Assembly (NCBI GenBank): GCA_003644265.1
Contig: QNBX01000233.1
Location: 1-5,715, forward strand
DNA length: 5,715 bases
Source of the DNA: Planctomycetota bacterium
GTDB lineage: Bacteria; Planctomycetota; B15-G4
Direction of reading: 5' to 3'
Under the pieces are notes generated by a model, which worked only from the letters and a program-made list of their open reading frames with translations, was not told the origin of the DNA and searched no databases. The translations under genes and the position numbers were made by a program. Of the stretch, positions 1 to 5,627 are shown piece by piece; position 1 is the first letter of the stretch, and each line of letters starts with the position of its first letter.

Positions 1-379
1 CGGTGTCCTCGTCGATGGCGGCCACGGCGGCCACCTCGTCGCCCACGAAGCGCACGCGGTCGATGGCCAGGGCCGTCTCGTCGGGCGTCCAAGGGATCAC
101 GCCGTAGGTCAGCGGCAGCTCGCTGCCCACCAGCACCGCGTGCACGCCCGGCAGGGCCTCGGCGCGGCTGGTGTCGATGCTGCGGATGGTCGCGTGGGCG
201 TGGGGGCTGCGCAGGATCTTGCCGTGCAGCATGCCCGGGGGCTGGATGTCGTCGGTGTAGATGGCCTGGCCCGTGGCCACCGCCATGGAGTCGACCTTGC
301 GCGCGCGCTTGCCCACGCGGTGGAACTCACCGTGGGGGGCGTCGGGTCCATGGGTGCGGTTGATGACCTTGCGCTCCAT
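1..379 (-). CDS. Molybdopterin-binding large subunit of a xanthine dehydrogenase-family hydroxylase (N-terminal fragment)
   Basis: Reading leftwards from the ATG at 379, 126 codons are open to the window edge, so only the N-terminus is present. Residues about 30-90 form the start of the aldehyde oxidase/xanthine dehydrogenase 'hammerhead' domain: TGQAIYTDDI (36-45), PPGMLHGKILRSPHAHA (47-63), and EALPGVHAVLVG (74-85). FVGDEVAAVAAIDEDT (111-126) is another family hallmark. In this family the large subunit carries the molybdenum-molybdopterin cytosine dinucleotide cofactor and the substrate site, and it works with a [2Fe-2S] subunit and usually an FAD subunit. The spacing and the YGVIPWTPDE segment (92-101) recall 4-hydroxybenzoyl-CoA reductase alpha subunits, but xanthine, aldehyde or CO dehydrogenase-like enzymes cannot be excluded because the active-site region is outside the window. 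The start overlaps the stop of the [2Fe-2S] gene as TGATG, and GGGAGG lies 9 bases upstream. Subunit family is secure; substrate is not. Confidence 0.9.
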   Translation of the reverse strand, partial: MERKVINRTHGPDAPHGEFHRVGKRARKVDSMAVATGQAIYTDDIQPPGMLHGKILRSPHAHATIRSIDTSRAEALPGVHAVLVGSELPLTYGVIPWTPDETALAIDRVRFVGDEVAAVAAIDEDT

Positions 380-906
380 CAGCCGCGGCCTCCCGGCGCG
401 GGGTGAGCGCCCGAGGCCTCGCCCGCCCCCGTCGCGCGCAGCTCCAGCTCTCGACGGCAGGCCTCGCCCACCGCCGCGTAGATCTTGGTGTAGCCCGTGC
501 AGCGGCACAGGTTGGAGGCCAGGGCGGCCCGGATCTCGTCGCTCGTGGCGTGGGGGTTCTCGCTCACGAGCTGGCGCGCGGCCATCATCATGCCGGGCTG
601 GCAGAAACCGCATTGCAGCGCGCCGGCCGCGTCGAAACAGTCTTGCACCAGGTCGGGGCCGTGCTTGCCCACCAGCCCCTCGATGGTGGTGACCTCGCGT
701 CCCTCCACGTCGGCCGCCAGGGTCAGGCACGACAGCACCGAGCGCCCGTCCACGTGCACGGTGCAGGCGCCGCAGTCGCCCTTGTCGCAGCCCTGCTTGG
801 AGCCCGTCAGCCCCGCGCGATAGCGCAGCAGCTCCAGCAGGGTCCAGTGGTCGGGAGCCGCGATCTCGGTCGCGTCACCGTTGAGCACACAGCGCAGGGT
901 CCGCAT
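379..906 (-). CDS. (2Fe-2S)-binding small subunit of a molybdenum hydroxylase
   Basis: This 175-residue protein has the standard two-domain layout of the iron-sulfur subunit of xanthine dehydrogenase-family enzymes. The N-terminal plant-ferredoxin-like domain has C40, C45, C48 and C60 (GCDKGDCGACTV, then SCLT). The C-terminal helical domain has C99, C102, C134 and C136 (QCGFCQPGMMMAA and NLCRCTGY). All eight cluster ligands are present. The role is to pass electrons from the molybdenum centre in the large subunit to FAD or another acceptor, in the cytoplasm. The length is close to the usual 155-170, with a Gly/Ala/Pro-rich tail (about 155-175) that is probably disordered. The sequence is nearest in feel to 4-hydroxybenzoyl-CoA reductase gamma and CoxS-type subunits. 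The start codon at 906 is preceded by GAGG (915-912), which overlaps the stop codon of the upstream esterase, giving a 7-base gap and likely coupling. No FAD-subunit gene is visible; it would have to lie further left. Confidence 0.95.
   Translation of the reverse strand: MRTLRCVLNGDATEIAAPDHWTLLELLRYRAGLTGSKQGCDKGDCGACTVHVDGRSVLSCLTLAADVEGREVTTIEGLVGKHGPDLVQDCFDAAGALQCGFCQPGMMMAARQLVSENPHATSDEIRAALASNLCRCTGYTKIYAAVGEACRRELELRATGAGEASGAHPAPGGRG
389..394 (-). promoter_or_regulatory. Shine-Dalgarno of the molybdopterin-binding subunit
   Basis: Minus-strand GGGAGG sits inside the 3' end of the [2Fe-2S] subunit gene, 9 bases before the ATG at 379. With the one-base stop/start overlap it supports coupled translation of the two subunits and confirms the chosen start. 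Confidence 0.6.
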
Positions 907-913
907 GTCTGCC

Positions 914-1945
914 TCAGAGGCTCCGCTCGACGTCGCCCGGCGCGGGCTCGATCAGCGGCAGCGACAGGGCCTGGGTCATGAGCGGGATGGAACGCTCATA
1001 GCGGTAGCTCACGCCCATGTGGCCGTCATCGAACTCCTCGTGGTGCACGTCCACACCCTTGTCGCGCAGCACGTCCACGAGCTGCCGGGCGCCATACTGC
1101 AGGTGGTACTCGTCGCGCAGACCCGCGTCCACGAACACCAGCAGGTAGTCGGCCAGGTCGCCGCCGTGCGTGCTGGCCAGCTCCACCGGGTCGTGCTCCA
1201 GCCAGCGCTCCCAGACGTTCTCGCGCAGGCGACCGCTGCGCTGCTCAAAGGGCAAGGCCAGGCCCAGGGGCTCGTCGGGGTCGGGCGAGTACACCGCCGC
1301 CATGGCCAGCACGTTCATGGCCAGCACCAGCGGCGTGGTCTTCTTGGGCGCCTTCTCGAAGGCGTCCAGAAAGTCCATCACCGAGCCGTACTTGTCGAGC
1401 ATGGCCAACAGCCGCGGGAAGTCCGGCTTGTAGGCCATCTCGAAGTAGGCGTCACCCGAGTGGCTGGCGATGGCGCGGAAGTGGTCGGGCCGCCGCATGG
1501 CCACGTGCAGCGCGCCGAAGCCCCCCGACGACTTGCCCATCAGGCCACGCCGCTCGGGGCAGCCGCCCACCCGGTACTCGCGCTCGACGAAAGCCATGAC
1601 CTCGTCCACCAGGTAGTCCTCGTAGCGCCCGGTGGCGGCGCTGTTCATGTACTGGCTGCCGCCGAAGCGCGTGAAGGCGTCAGGAAACACGAAGGCGCAG
1701 GGGCTGGCGTCGCCGCGCTCGAGCAGGCGCTCGTAGCGCTGGGGGAACGACAGCTCCCAGGGCGTTCCGCGCAGGGCACCGGCGCCCACCCCCGTGAAGC
1801 CGGCCAGGACAGCCACGAGCGGCAAGCCCTCGCGGCGACCGGGAGGCAGGTAGACCGGGACTTCTCTGGAGCAGGGATCACCGAGCGGGTTTCCCCGCAG
1901 CGCGTCGCTCTCCACGATGGTGGTGATGAGTTCGCCCTTGAGCAT
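914..1945 (-). CDS. Putative esterase, alpha/beta-hydrolase fold (esterase D / PF00756-like)
   Basis: The 343-residue protein reads as a serine esterase with a plausible full triad. The nucleophile elbow is GKSSGG, making Ser139 the nucleophile (G137-x-S139-x-G141). Asp273 in VFVDAG is the likely acid and His309 in DDGHMG the likely base. Early segments include VPVYLPPGRREG (29-40) and VAVLAGFTG (44-52), the latter around the expected oxyanion strand, and FVFPDAFTRFGGSQYMNS (85-102). No signal peptide or membrane segment is visible, so it is probably cytoplasmic. PF00756 includes S-formylglutathione hydrolases, enterochelin esterases and mycolyltransferases; this protein is not clearly any of them and the substrate is unknown. 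The start is fixed: an in-frame TGA lies at 1981-1979, and no ATG, GTG or TTG lies between it and the ATG. No good Shine-Dalgarno is seen. It is the first gene of the unit leading into the Mo-hydroxylase subunits, which suggests it serves the same pathway (inference). Confidence 0.85.
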   Translation of the reverse strand: MLKGELITTIVESDALRGNPLGDPCSREVPVYLPPGRREGLPLVAVLAGFTGVGAGALRGTPWELSFPQRYERLLERGDASPCAFVFPDAFTRFGGSQYMNSAATGRYEDYLVDEVMAFVEREYRVGGCPERRGLMGKSSGGFGALHVAMRRPDHFRAIASHSGDAYFEMAYKPDFPRLLAMLDKYGSVMDFLDAFEKAPKKTTPLVLAMNVLAMAAVYSPDPDEPLGLALPFEQRSGRLRENVWERWLEHDPVELASTHGGDLADYLLVFVDAGLRDEYHLQYGARQLVDVLRDKGVDVHHEEFDDGHMGVSYRYERSIPLMTQALSLPLIEPAPGDVERSL

Positions 1946-1952
1946 CTGAGCG

Positions 1953-1982
1953 AGGTTACCAGCCCGCGGGGTGGCTCGTCAG
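1953..1982 (-). promoter_or_regulatory. Candidate promoter for the esterase/Mo-hydroxylase unit, possibly leaderless
   Basis: On the minus strand CTGACG (1982-1977) and TAACCT (1958-1953) are 18 bases apart, and the ATG follows 7 bases after TAACCT. This geometry would place the transcription start at or next to the start codon, in line with the absence of a Shine-Dalgarno. Both hexamers are weak matches to the -35 and -10 consensus (4/6 and 3/6), so this is tentative. Confidence 0.25.
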
Positions 1983-2007
1983 GCCCGCACCGCCGGGGAG
2001 AGTCCAC

Positions 2008-2019
2008 GACCGGCCGGTC
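2008..2019. promoter_or_regulatory. Perfect 12-bp palindrome (operator-like)
   Basis: GACCGGCCGGTC is its own reverse complement and lies in the divergent region between the esterase and the cold-shock gene, 103 bases before the cold-shock ATG. A dyad of this size suits a dimeric regulator, but in GC-rich DNA it could also be chance. It could act on either or both divergent units. Confidence 0.35.
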
Positions 2020-2065
2020 AATCGGTAGGATCTGCGCTGCGCCCGGGGGCGTGTGGTCTCGTCGT

Positions 2066-2083
2066 GCGACGTGGGCACGTCGC
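2066..2083. promoter_or_regulatory. Inverted repeat, 8-bp arms and 2-bp centre, before the cold-shock gene
   Basis: GCGACGTG and CACGTCGC flank GG. The element ends 38 bases before the cold-shock ATG. As DNA it could be an operator; as RNA it would be a strong hairpin in the 5' leader, although the loop would need one or two pairs to open. An alternative hairpin (CGTGC at 2063-2067 with GCACG at 2075-2079) uses overlapping bases. Structured leaders are known for cold-shock mRNAs, but no cold-box sequence is recognised here. Confidence 0.4.
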
Positions 2084-2104
2084 TCGCTCCCGCGCCGAGC
2101 ACAC

Positions 2105-2112
2105 GGAAGAGG
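2105..2112 (+). promoter_or_regulatory. Shine-Dalgarno of the cold-shock gene
   Basis: GGAAGAGG ends 9 bases before the ATG at 2122. It decides the start in favour of this ATG over an in-frame GTG at 2053, which would add 23 residues that are absent from normal cold-shock proteins. Confidence 0.6.
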
Positions 2113-2121
2113 TCGAGTCAG

Positions 2122-2334
2122 ATGAGCGCAGGCAAGGTCAACTGGTTCAGCGACGCGAAGGGCTACGGGTTCATCGAGTCCGCGGAGGACCAGCGGGACG
2201 TCTTCGTGCACTACAGCGACATCAGCGGTGACGGCTTGCGGTCCCTCGATGAGGGCGCCGCGGTGGAGTTCGAGCTGGAGCCGGGCACGCAGGGCGACCG
2301 CGCCCGCAACGTGGTCAGGGTCCAGGAGGCCTGA
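2122..2334 (+). CDS. Cold-shock-domain protein (CspA family)
   Basis: This 70-residue protein is one cold-shock domain, a five-stranded OB-fold that binds single-stranded RNA and DNA and acts as an RNA chaperone in the cytoplasm. It opens with GKVNWFSDAKGYGFIES (residues 4-20), which contains the RNP1-type motif KGYGFI (13-18). The RNP2-type motif VFVHY follows at 27-31, then SDISGDGLRSLDEGAAVEFELE (32-53) and the closing strand ARNVVRV (61-67). The aromatic nucleic-acid-binding residues W9, F10, Y15, F17, F28 and H30 are in place. Length matches the usual 65-75. Family members may be cold-induced or constitutive, and the sequence alone does not say which. The gene faces away from the esterase across 176 bases that carry two inverted repeats. 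It runs into a rhodanese gene only 4 bases after its stop, with that gene's ribosome site inside its own last codons. Confidence 0.95.
   Translation: MSAGKVNWFSDAKGYGFIESAEDQRDVFVHYSDISGDGLRSLDEGAAVEFELEPGTQGDRARNVVRVQEA
2324..2329 (+). promoter_or_regulatory. Shine-Dalgarno of the rhodanese gene
   Basis: AGGAGG, a perfect anti-16S match, lies in the last codons of the cold-shock gene and 9 bases before the ATG at 2339. It fixes the rhodanese start and argues for co-translation with the cold-shock gene. Confidence 0.7.
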
Positions 2335-2338
2335 GGCC

Positions 2339-2758
2339 ATGCCGATCGAGTCCACCAACCCCCAGGGCGCGCACGAGGCCCTGTCCGCCGGCAACGCGGG
2401 CGCGCTGGTCGACGTGCGCACGGTCGAGGAGTTCGACCGCGGCCACCCCGAGGGCGCCGTCAACGTGCCCTGGGCCCTGGCCGGCGACTTCGGCATGCAG
2501 CCCAACCCGGGCTTCGTGTCCGAGATGGAGCAGCGCTTCGCCAAGGACGGCCGGCTGTACCTGTCGTGCCAGGCGGGCATGCGCTCCATGAAGGCCTGTC
2601 AGGACCTGCAGGCCGCTGGGTTCGCGGATCTGGTCAACGTGGACGGCGGCTTCGGCGGCCGGCGCGACCCCGGCGGCAGCGTGGCCGTGGCGGGCTGGGC
2701 CGAGAGCGGTCTACCGGTGGCCAACGAGCCCTCGACCTACGGGCAAGGGGCTGGCTGA
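2339..2758 (+). CDS. Single-domain rhodanese (sulfurtransferase-like)
   Basis: The 139-residue protein carries the main rhodanese signatures: LVDVRTVEEFDRGHPEGAVNVPW (residues 23-45) and an active-site loop CQAGMRS with catalytic Cys77 and Arg82, matching the C-x-x-G-x-R-S/T pattern of sulfurtransferases. The expected role is to carry a sulfane sulfur as a Cys77 persulfide and pass it to thiols, cyanide or a protein partner in the cytoplasm. No signal peptide is seen. The stretch ALAGDFGMQPNPGFVSEMEQ (46-65) between the two motifs resembles the single-domain rhodaneses related to plant SEN1/STR16. The end is less standard: after NVDGGFGG (100-107) there is RRDPGGSVAVA before GWAESGLPV (119-127), a longer link than the usual GG-x-x-x-W. 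The start at 2339 is chosen for the perfect AGGAGG upstream; an in-frame ATG at 2228 would lie inside the cold-shock gene. It probably forms an operon with that gene. Its true acceptor is unknown. Confidence 0.93.
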   Translation: MPIESTNPQGAHEALSAGNAGALVDVRTVEEFDRGHPEGAVNVPWALAGDFGMQPNPGFVSEMEQRFAKDGRLYLSCQAGMRSMKACQDLQAAGFADLVNVDGGFGGRRDPGGSVAVAGWAESGLPVANEPSTYGQGAG

Positions 2759-2765
2759 GCCCCAG

Positions 2766-2783
2766 CTGCGCGCCCGCGCGCAG
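2766..2783. terminator. GC-only hairpin between convergent genes (possible bidirectional terminator)
   Basis: CTGCGCGC and GCGCGCAG are perfect 8-base arms around CC, in the 75-base gap where the rhodanese (ending 2758) and the YyaL-type gene (ending 2834) converge. There is no T-run on either side, so it is not a textbook intrinsic terminator. It could still slow polymerase or protect 3' ends from both directions. Confidence 0.4.
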
Positions 2784-2833
2784 ACCCGGCTGGCCACAGG
2801 CGCGGCGGGCTCGGTGACGCGGACCCGCTGCGG

Positions 2834-4930
2834 TCAGCTGGCGAGCGCGGCCTCCAGCACCCCGGCGTCGGTGATCGGCGCCTGGCAGGTGCCGTGCCGA
2901 CAGACCCAGGCCGTGGCCTGCGCGCCCTCGGAGCGCTTGCCCGCCAGGATGGGCCAGCGCGCGGCGACGTCGTTGGCCACGCCCTCTGCCGGCACGCGCA
3001 GCACCGAAAGCCCCGGCCGGGCGGCGTCGCGCAGCACGCGCTGCAGCTCGACCAGGCCGGCGCCCGCGCCCAGCACCACCGTGGGCGCCGCGCCCTGGGC
3101 GCGACTCAATGCCAGCAGCAGCCGCGCGAAGGCGCTGGGTGACCCGGCCAGAATGGGCTGCAACATGGCGAACAGCCGGTCCACCTCGTCGATCAGGTCC
3201 GCGCGGCCGGTGGTCTCGCCCAGGCGCACCAACACCTCGGCCATGACGCCGTTGCTGGAGGGCAGGGCGCCGTCGGTCAGGTCTCGGGGCCGCGCCAGCA
3301 GCTCTTCGGCGTCGTCCGCCGTGAAGAAGAAGCCGGCCCGCTCGGCGTCGGCGAAGTGGGCGCGCACGTCGTCCACCAGGGCCAGGGCCGCGTCGGCCCA
3401 GCTCACCTCGCCCGTGGCTTCGAACAGATCGAGCAGGCCCGCGGCCAGGTAGGCATGGTCGGCCAGGTGGGCCGGCAGGCGCGCCCGCCCGGCGCGGTAG
3501 GTGGAGAGCAACCGGCCGTCATCGCCGCGCAGGGTCTCCAAGCAGAAGCGCGCCGCGTCACGGGCCGCGGCCGTGAAGCGCGGCTCGTCGAGGGCCACGC
3601 CGGCCCGCGCCAGGGCCGAGATCATGAGCCCGTTCCAGGCGGTCAGCACCTTGTCGTCGGTACCCGGACGCACACGACCGGCGCGCGCGGCCAGCAGCTT
3701 GGCGCGCAGCTCGAGCACCGTAGAGCTCAGCTCGTCAACGCTCAGGCCCAGGCGCTCGGCCACCTCGGCGTCGGGACCCGGGCGCCGCAGATTCCAGGCG
3801 ATGCCCTCGAAGTTCTCGGGCTTGCCCAGCTCCCAATAGTCGTCCACCAAGGCGGCGTGCTGCTTGCCCACCAGCTGCAGCACCTCGTCGCGCTGCCAGA
3901 CGTAGAAGCGGCCCTCGTGCCCCTCGCTATCGGCGTCGAGCGTGGACCACAGGCCACCGGCCGGGTCGACCATCTCGGCCAGCACCCACTCGCAGGTGCG
4001 CCGCGCGGCGTCGGCCAGCTCGCCGCCCTCGTCGCCAAAGGCGGCGGTCTCCAGCAGCGCGGGCACCAGCAGGGCGTTGTCGTAGAGCATCTTCTCGAAG
4101 TGCGGGATGGTCCACTCGCCGTCCACCGAGTAGCGCGCGAAGCCGCCGCCGAGCTGGTCGAAGATGCCGCCGCGCAGCATGCACTGCAGGGTGTGGCGAG
4201 CCATGTGCAGGGCCTGTGGGTCGCCGGTGGCGGCGTGCTGCCAGGTGCACAGTCGGATGTCGTCGGCGTGGGGGAACTTGGGCGCACCGCCAAAGCCGCC
4301 CCAGCGCGCGTCAAACAGGTTGGCCAGCTGCGCCACGGCGGCGTCGACCAGCTCGAGGCCCGGGCGCGTGACGCTCGGCCCCAGCGCCGGCAGGTGCTCG
4401 CTCTGCAAGGAGAGCTGGCGCACCTGGGCGGCCACCTTGCCGGCCTGCTCCACGAGCTGCTCGCGCTGCCGCTCCCACAGCCCCGCCAGGCTGCTCAGCA
4501 CCTGCATGAAGCCCGGCATGCCGTGGCGCTGCGTGGGCGGAAAGTACGTGCCCGCGTAGAACGGCAGGCGCTGCGGCGTGAGGAACACGCTCATGGGCCA
4601 GCCGCCCTGACCGCTCAGCACCTGGGTGGCCTTCATGTAGATGTCGTCCAGGTCCGGGCGCTCCTCGCGATCGACCTTGATGCACACGAAGTGCTGGTTC
4701 AGGAAGGCCGCCACGTCCTCGTTCTCGAAGGACTCATGCTCCATGACGTGGCACCAGTGGCAGGCCGCGTAGCCGATCGACAGGAAGATCGGCTTGTCCT
4801 CGGTCTCGGCGCGGGCCAGGGCCGGAGCGCCCCAGGGGTGCCAGTCCACCGGGTTGTGGGCGTGCTGCAGCAGGTAGGGGCTGGTCTCGTGGACGAGCTG
4901 GTTGGCGGGCCGATCAGGTGCGCTGGTCAT
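2834..4930 (-). CDS. Thioredoxin-domain protein, YyaL/SPATA20 (DUF255) family
   Basis: The 698-residue protein matches the YyaL/SSP411 family in length and layout. The N-terminal thioredoxin-like (DsbH-type, PF03190) domain includes [21 protein letters not shown] (10-30). The redox motif is CHWC at 57-60, within [13 protein letters not shown], and the cis-proline segment is [11 protein letters not shown] (109-119). FYAGTYFPP (124-132) follows. The larger C-terminal part is the (alpha/alpha)6-barrel-like domain with [18 protein letters not shown] (253-270), [16 protein letters not shown] (273-288), [14 protein letters not shown] (332-345) and [12 protein letters not shown] (425-436). It ends with the family's C677-R-H-G-T-C682 and PITD. 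No signal peptide is seen, so it is probably cytoplasmic. The molecular function of the family is unsettled; a redox activity joined to a sugar-epimerase-like barrel is the usual suggestion. The start is firm: an in-frame TAG stands three codons upstream (4942-4940). No Shine-Dalgarno is evident. It appears monocistronic here. Confidence 0.95.
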   Translation of the reverse strand: MTSAPDRPANQLVHETSPYLLQHAHNPVDWHPWGAPALARAETEDKPIFLSIGYAACHWCHVMEHESFENEDVAAFLNQHFVCIKVDREERPDLDDIYMKATQVLSGQGGWPMSVFLTPQRLPFYAGTYFPPTQRHGMPGFMQVLSSLAGLWERQREQLVEQAGKVAAQVRQLSLQSEHLPALGPSVTRPGLELVDAAVAQLANLFDARWGGFGGAPKFPHADDIRLCTWQHAATGDPQALHMARHTLQCMLRGGIFDQLGGGFARYSVDGEWTIPHFEKMLYDNALLVPALLETAAFGDEGGELADAARRTCEWVLAEMVDPAGGLWSTLDADSEGHEGRFYVWQRDEVLQLVGKQHAALVDDYWELGKPENFEGIAWNLRRPGPDAEVAERLGLSVDELSSTVLELRAKLLAARAGRVRPGTDDKVLTAWNGLMISALARAGVALDEPRFTAAARDAARFCLETLRGDDGRLLSTYRAGRARLPAHLADHAYLAAGLLDLFEATGEVSWADAALALVDDVRAHFADAERAGFFFTADDAEELLARPRDLTDGALPSSNGVMAEVLVRLGETTGRADLIDEVDRLFAMLQPILAGSPSAFARLLLALSRAQGAAPTVVLGAGAGLVELQRVLRDAARPGLSVLRVPAEGVANDVAARWPILAGKRSEGAQATAWVCRHGTCQAPITDAGVLEAALAS

Positions 4931-5042
4931 GGCGAGGTTCTAGCACGGCCCGTCGCGCGGCGGGCGGGGGCCGGGCCAGCCACACCGGCGCCAGCGCGGC
5001 CCACGGCGCACAGGTCTTGAGCGCCGAACCCCAGCCCGCATG

Positions 5043-5068
5043 GCCCCGGAGACTCTCAAGTCCGGGGC
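5043..5068. promoter_or_regulatory. Hairpin in the divergent region between the YyaL-type and pilin genes
   Basis: GCCCCGGA and TCCGGGGC are perfect 8-base arms around a 10-base loop, 73 bases before the pilin ATG. It lacks a T-run. It may be a structured part of the pilin mRNA leader, a stop for transcription entering from elsewhere, or a protein-binding dyad. The surrounding 211 bases (4931-5141) hold no gene I can support and no convincing sigma-54 or sigma-70 promoter. Confidence 0.4.
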
Positions 5069-5129
5069 GAGCGGGTGCCGATGTTCCGATGCTACGCGAG
5101 TGTCCCACGTCGCAACGAACTCCATCTCC

Positions 5130-5134
5130 AGAGG
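5130..5134 (+). promoter_or_regulatory. Shine-Dalgarno of the pilin gene
   Basis: AGAGG lies 7 bases before the ATG at 5142. It selects this start, giving a short 15-residue prepilin leader, over an upstream in-frame ATG at 5040 whose 49-residue leader would run through the 5043-5068 hairpin. Confidence 0.55.
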
Positions 5135-5141
5135 TCTTGTG

Positions 5142-5594
5142 ATGCCCACGCTCTCTTCTCCGCTCCCCCGCCGCGGACAAGCCGGCTTCACGCTGGTCGA
5201 GCTGGCCGTCGTGGTGGTGATCATCGGCGTGCTGGCGGCGTTTGCCGTGCCGCGCTTCCTGGCCTCCGTCGAGCGCACCAAGGCCGCCGAAGCCTTCAAC
5301 TACCTGTCGACGGTGCACTCCAGCATGGAGCGCTACTCCGCGCGCCAAGGCACCTACGCCTCCGATCTGGACGACCTCGACGTCTACCTCGAGAACCCGC
5401 AGTACTTTTCGGTGGGCACAGTGGCGGTCCCGCTGTCGGTGTCCTCGCTTGAGGAGGGCTGGCAGGTGAGCCTGACGCGCTCCGGCGCCGCGTCCGGCTT
5501 CGGCGCGTACACGGTGACCTTCGACCATGAGGGCTTCTCGCCGAGCGAGAGCACCATCACAGGCGAGATCAGCCCGCTGGCCACGGGCAGCTGA
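5142..5594 (+). CDS. Type IV pilin or pseudopilin, prepilin-peptidase substrate
   Basis: The 150-residue precursor has a classic class III leader: a basic 15-residue stretch ending RRGQAG, then the cleavage site G15|F16. F16 is followed by TLVEL, where E20 is the conserved Glu at mature position 5. A hydrophobic helix continues to about residue 40 (AVVVVIIGVLAAFAVPRFL). The mature 135-residue protein would be held in the inner membrane and assembled through this helix into a type IV pilus, type II secretion pseudopilus or related filament. After the helix come KAAEAFNYLSTVHSSMERY, common in pilins, and a small beta-rich C-terminal part with YFSVGTVAVPLSV, GWQVSLTRSG and YTVTFDHEGFS. There are no cysteines, so the C-terminal disulfide loop of Neisseria or Pseudomonas pilins is missing. 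Major pilin, minor pilin and GspG/H-like pseudopilin remain possible. No assembly genes (ATPase, platform, prepilin peptidase) are nearby in the window. Confidence 0.9.
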   Translation: MPTLSSPLPRRGQAGFTLVELAVVVVIIGVLAAFAVPRFLASVERTKAAEAFNYLSTVHSSMERYSARQGTYASDLDDLDVYLENPQYFSVGTVAVPLSVSSLEEGWQVSLTRSGAASGFGAYTVTFDHEGFSPSESTITGEISPLATGS

Positions 5595-5606
5595 CCGAAC
5601 GGAGCT

Positions 5607-5627
5607 GAGCGCGGGGGCCTGGCGCTC
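5607..5627 (+). terminator. Terminator-like hairpin after the pilin gene
   Basis: GAGCGC (5607-5612) pairs with GCGCTC (5622-5627) around a 9-base G-rich loop, 12 bases after the pilin stop. No T-run follows; instead the 13-base repeat array begins at its 3' arm. It is weak as an intrinsic terminator. Confidence 0.3.

Noticed and set aside
2003..2031. Sigma-70 promoter for the cold-shock gene (TCCACG / TAGGAT)
   Set aside because: TAGGAT is a fair -10, but the hexamer 17 bases upstream matches the -35 poorly (3/6), so it is mentioned only in connection with the palindrome.
2053..2121. N-terminal extension of the cold-shock protein from a GTG at 2053
   Set aside because: The ATG at 2122 has a good Shine-Dalgarno and gives the standard family length and N-terminus; the extension would also code through the inverted repeat.
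881..2125. Plus-strand open frame (414 codons) opposite the esterase
   Set aside because: It is a mirror of the esterase coding bias, rich in Val/His/Gln/Ala, has no domain and no ribosome site, and runs into the cold-shock start.
2228..2338. Earlier rhodanese start at 2228
   Set aside because: It would overlap most of the cold-shock gene out of frame and add an Arg/Ser-rich stretch, while 2339 has a perfect AGGAGG at suitable spacing.
3356..5020. Long plus-strand open frame (554 codons) opposite the YyaL-type gene
   Set aside because: It is antisense to a clearly recognisable protein in very GC-rich DNA, where stop codons are rare; its translation is Gly/Ala/Arg/His/Gln-rich without a recognisable domain.
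4931..5141. Sigma-54 promoter for the pilin, as for many pilA genes
   Set aside because: No GG-N10-GC element with a reasonable TGGCAC...TTGC match was found; TAGCACGG near 4941 lacks the second half.
4914..5528. Minus-strand open frame across the pilin gene and its upstream region
   Set aside because: It lies opposite a well-supported pilin and overlaps the start of the YyaL-type gene; the translation has no recognisable feature.
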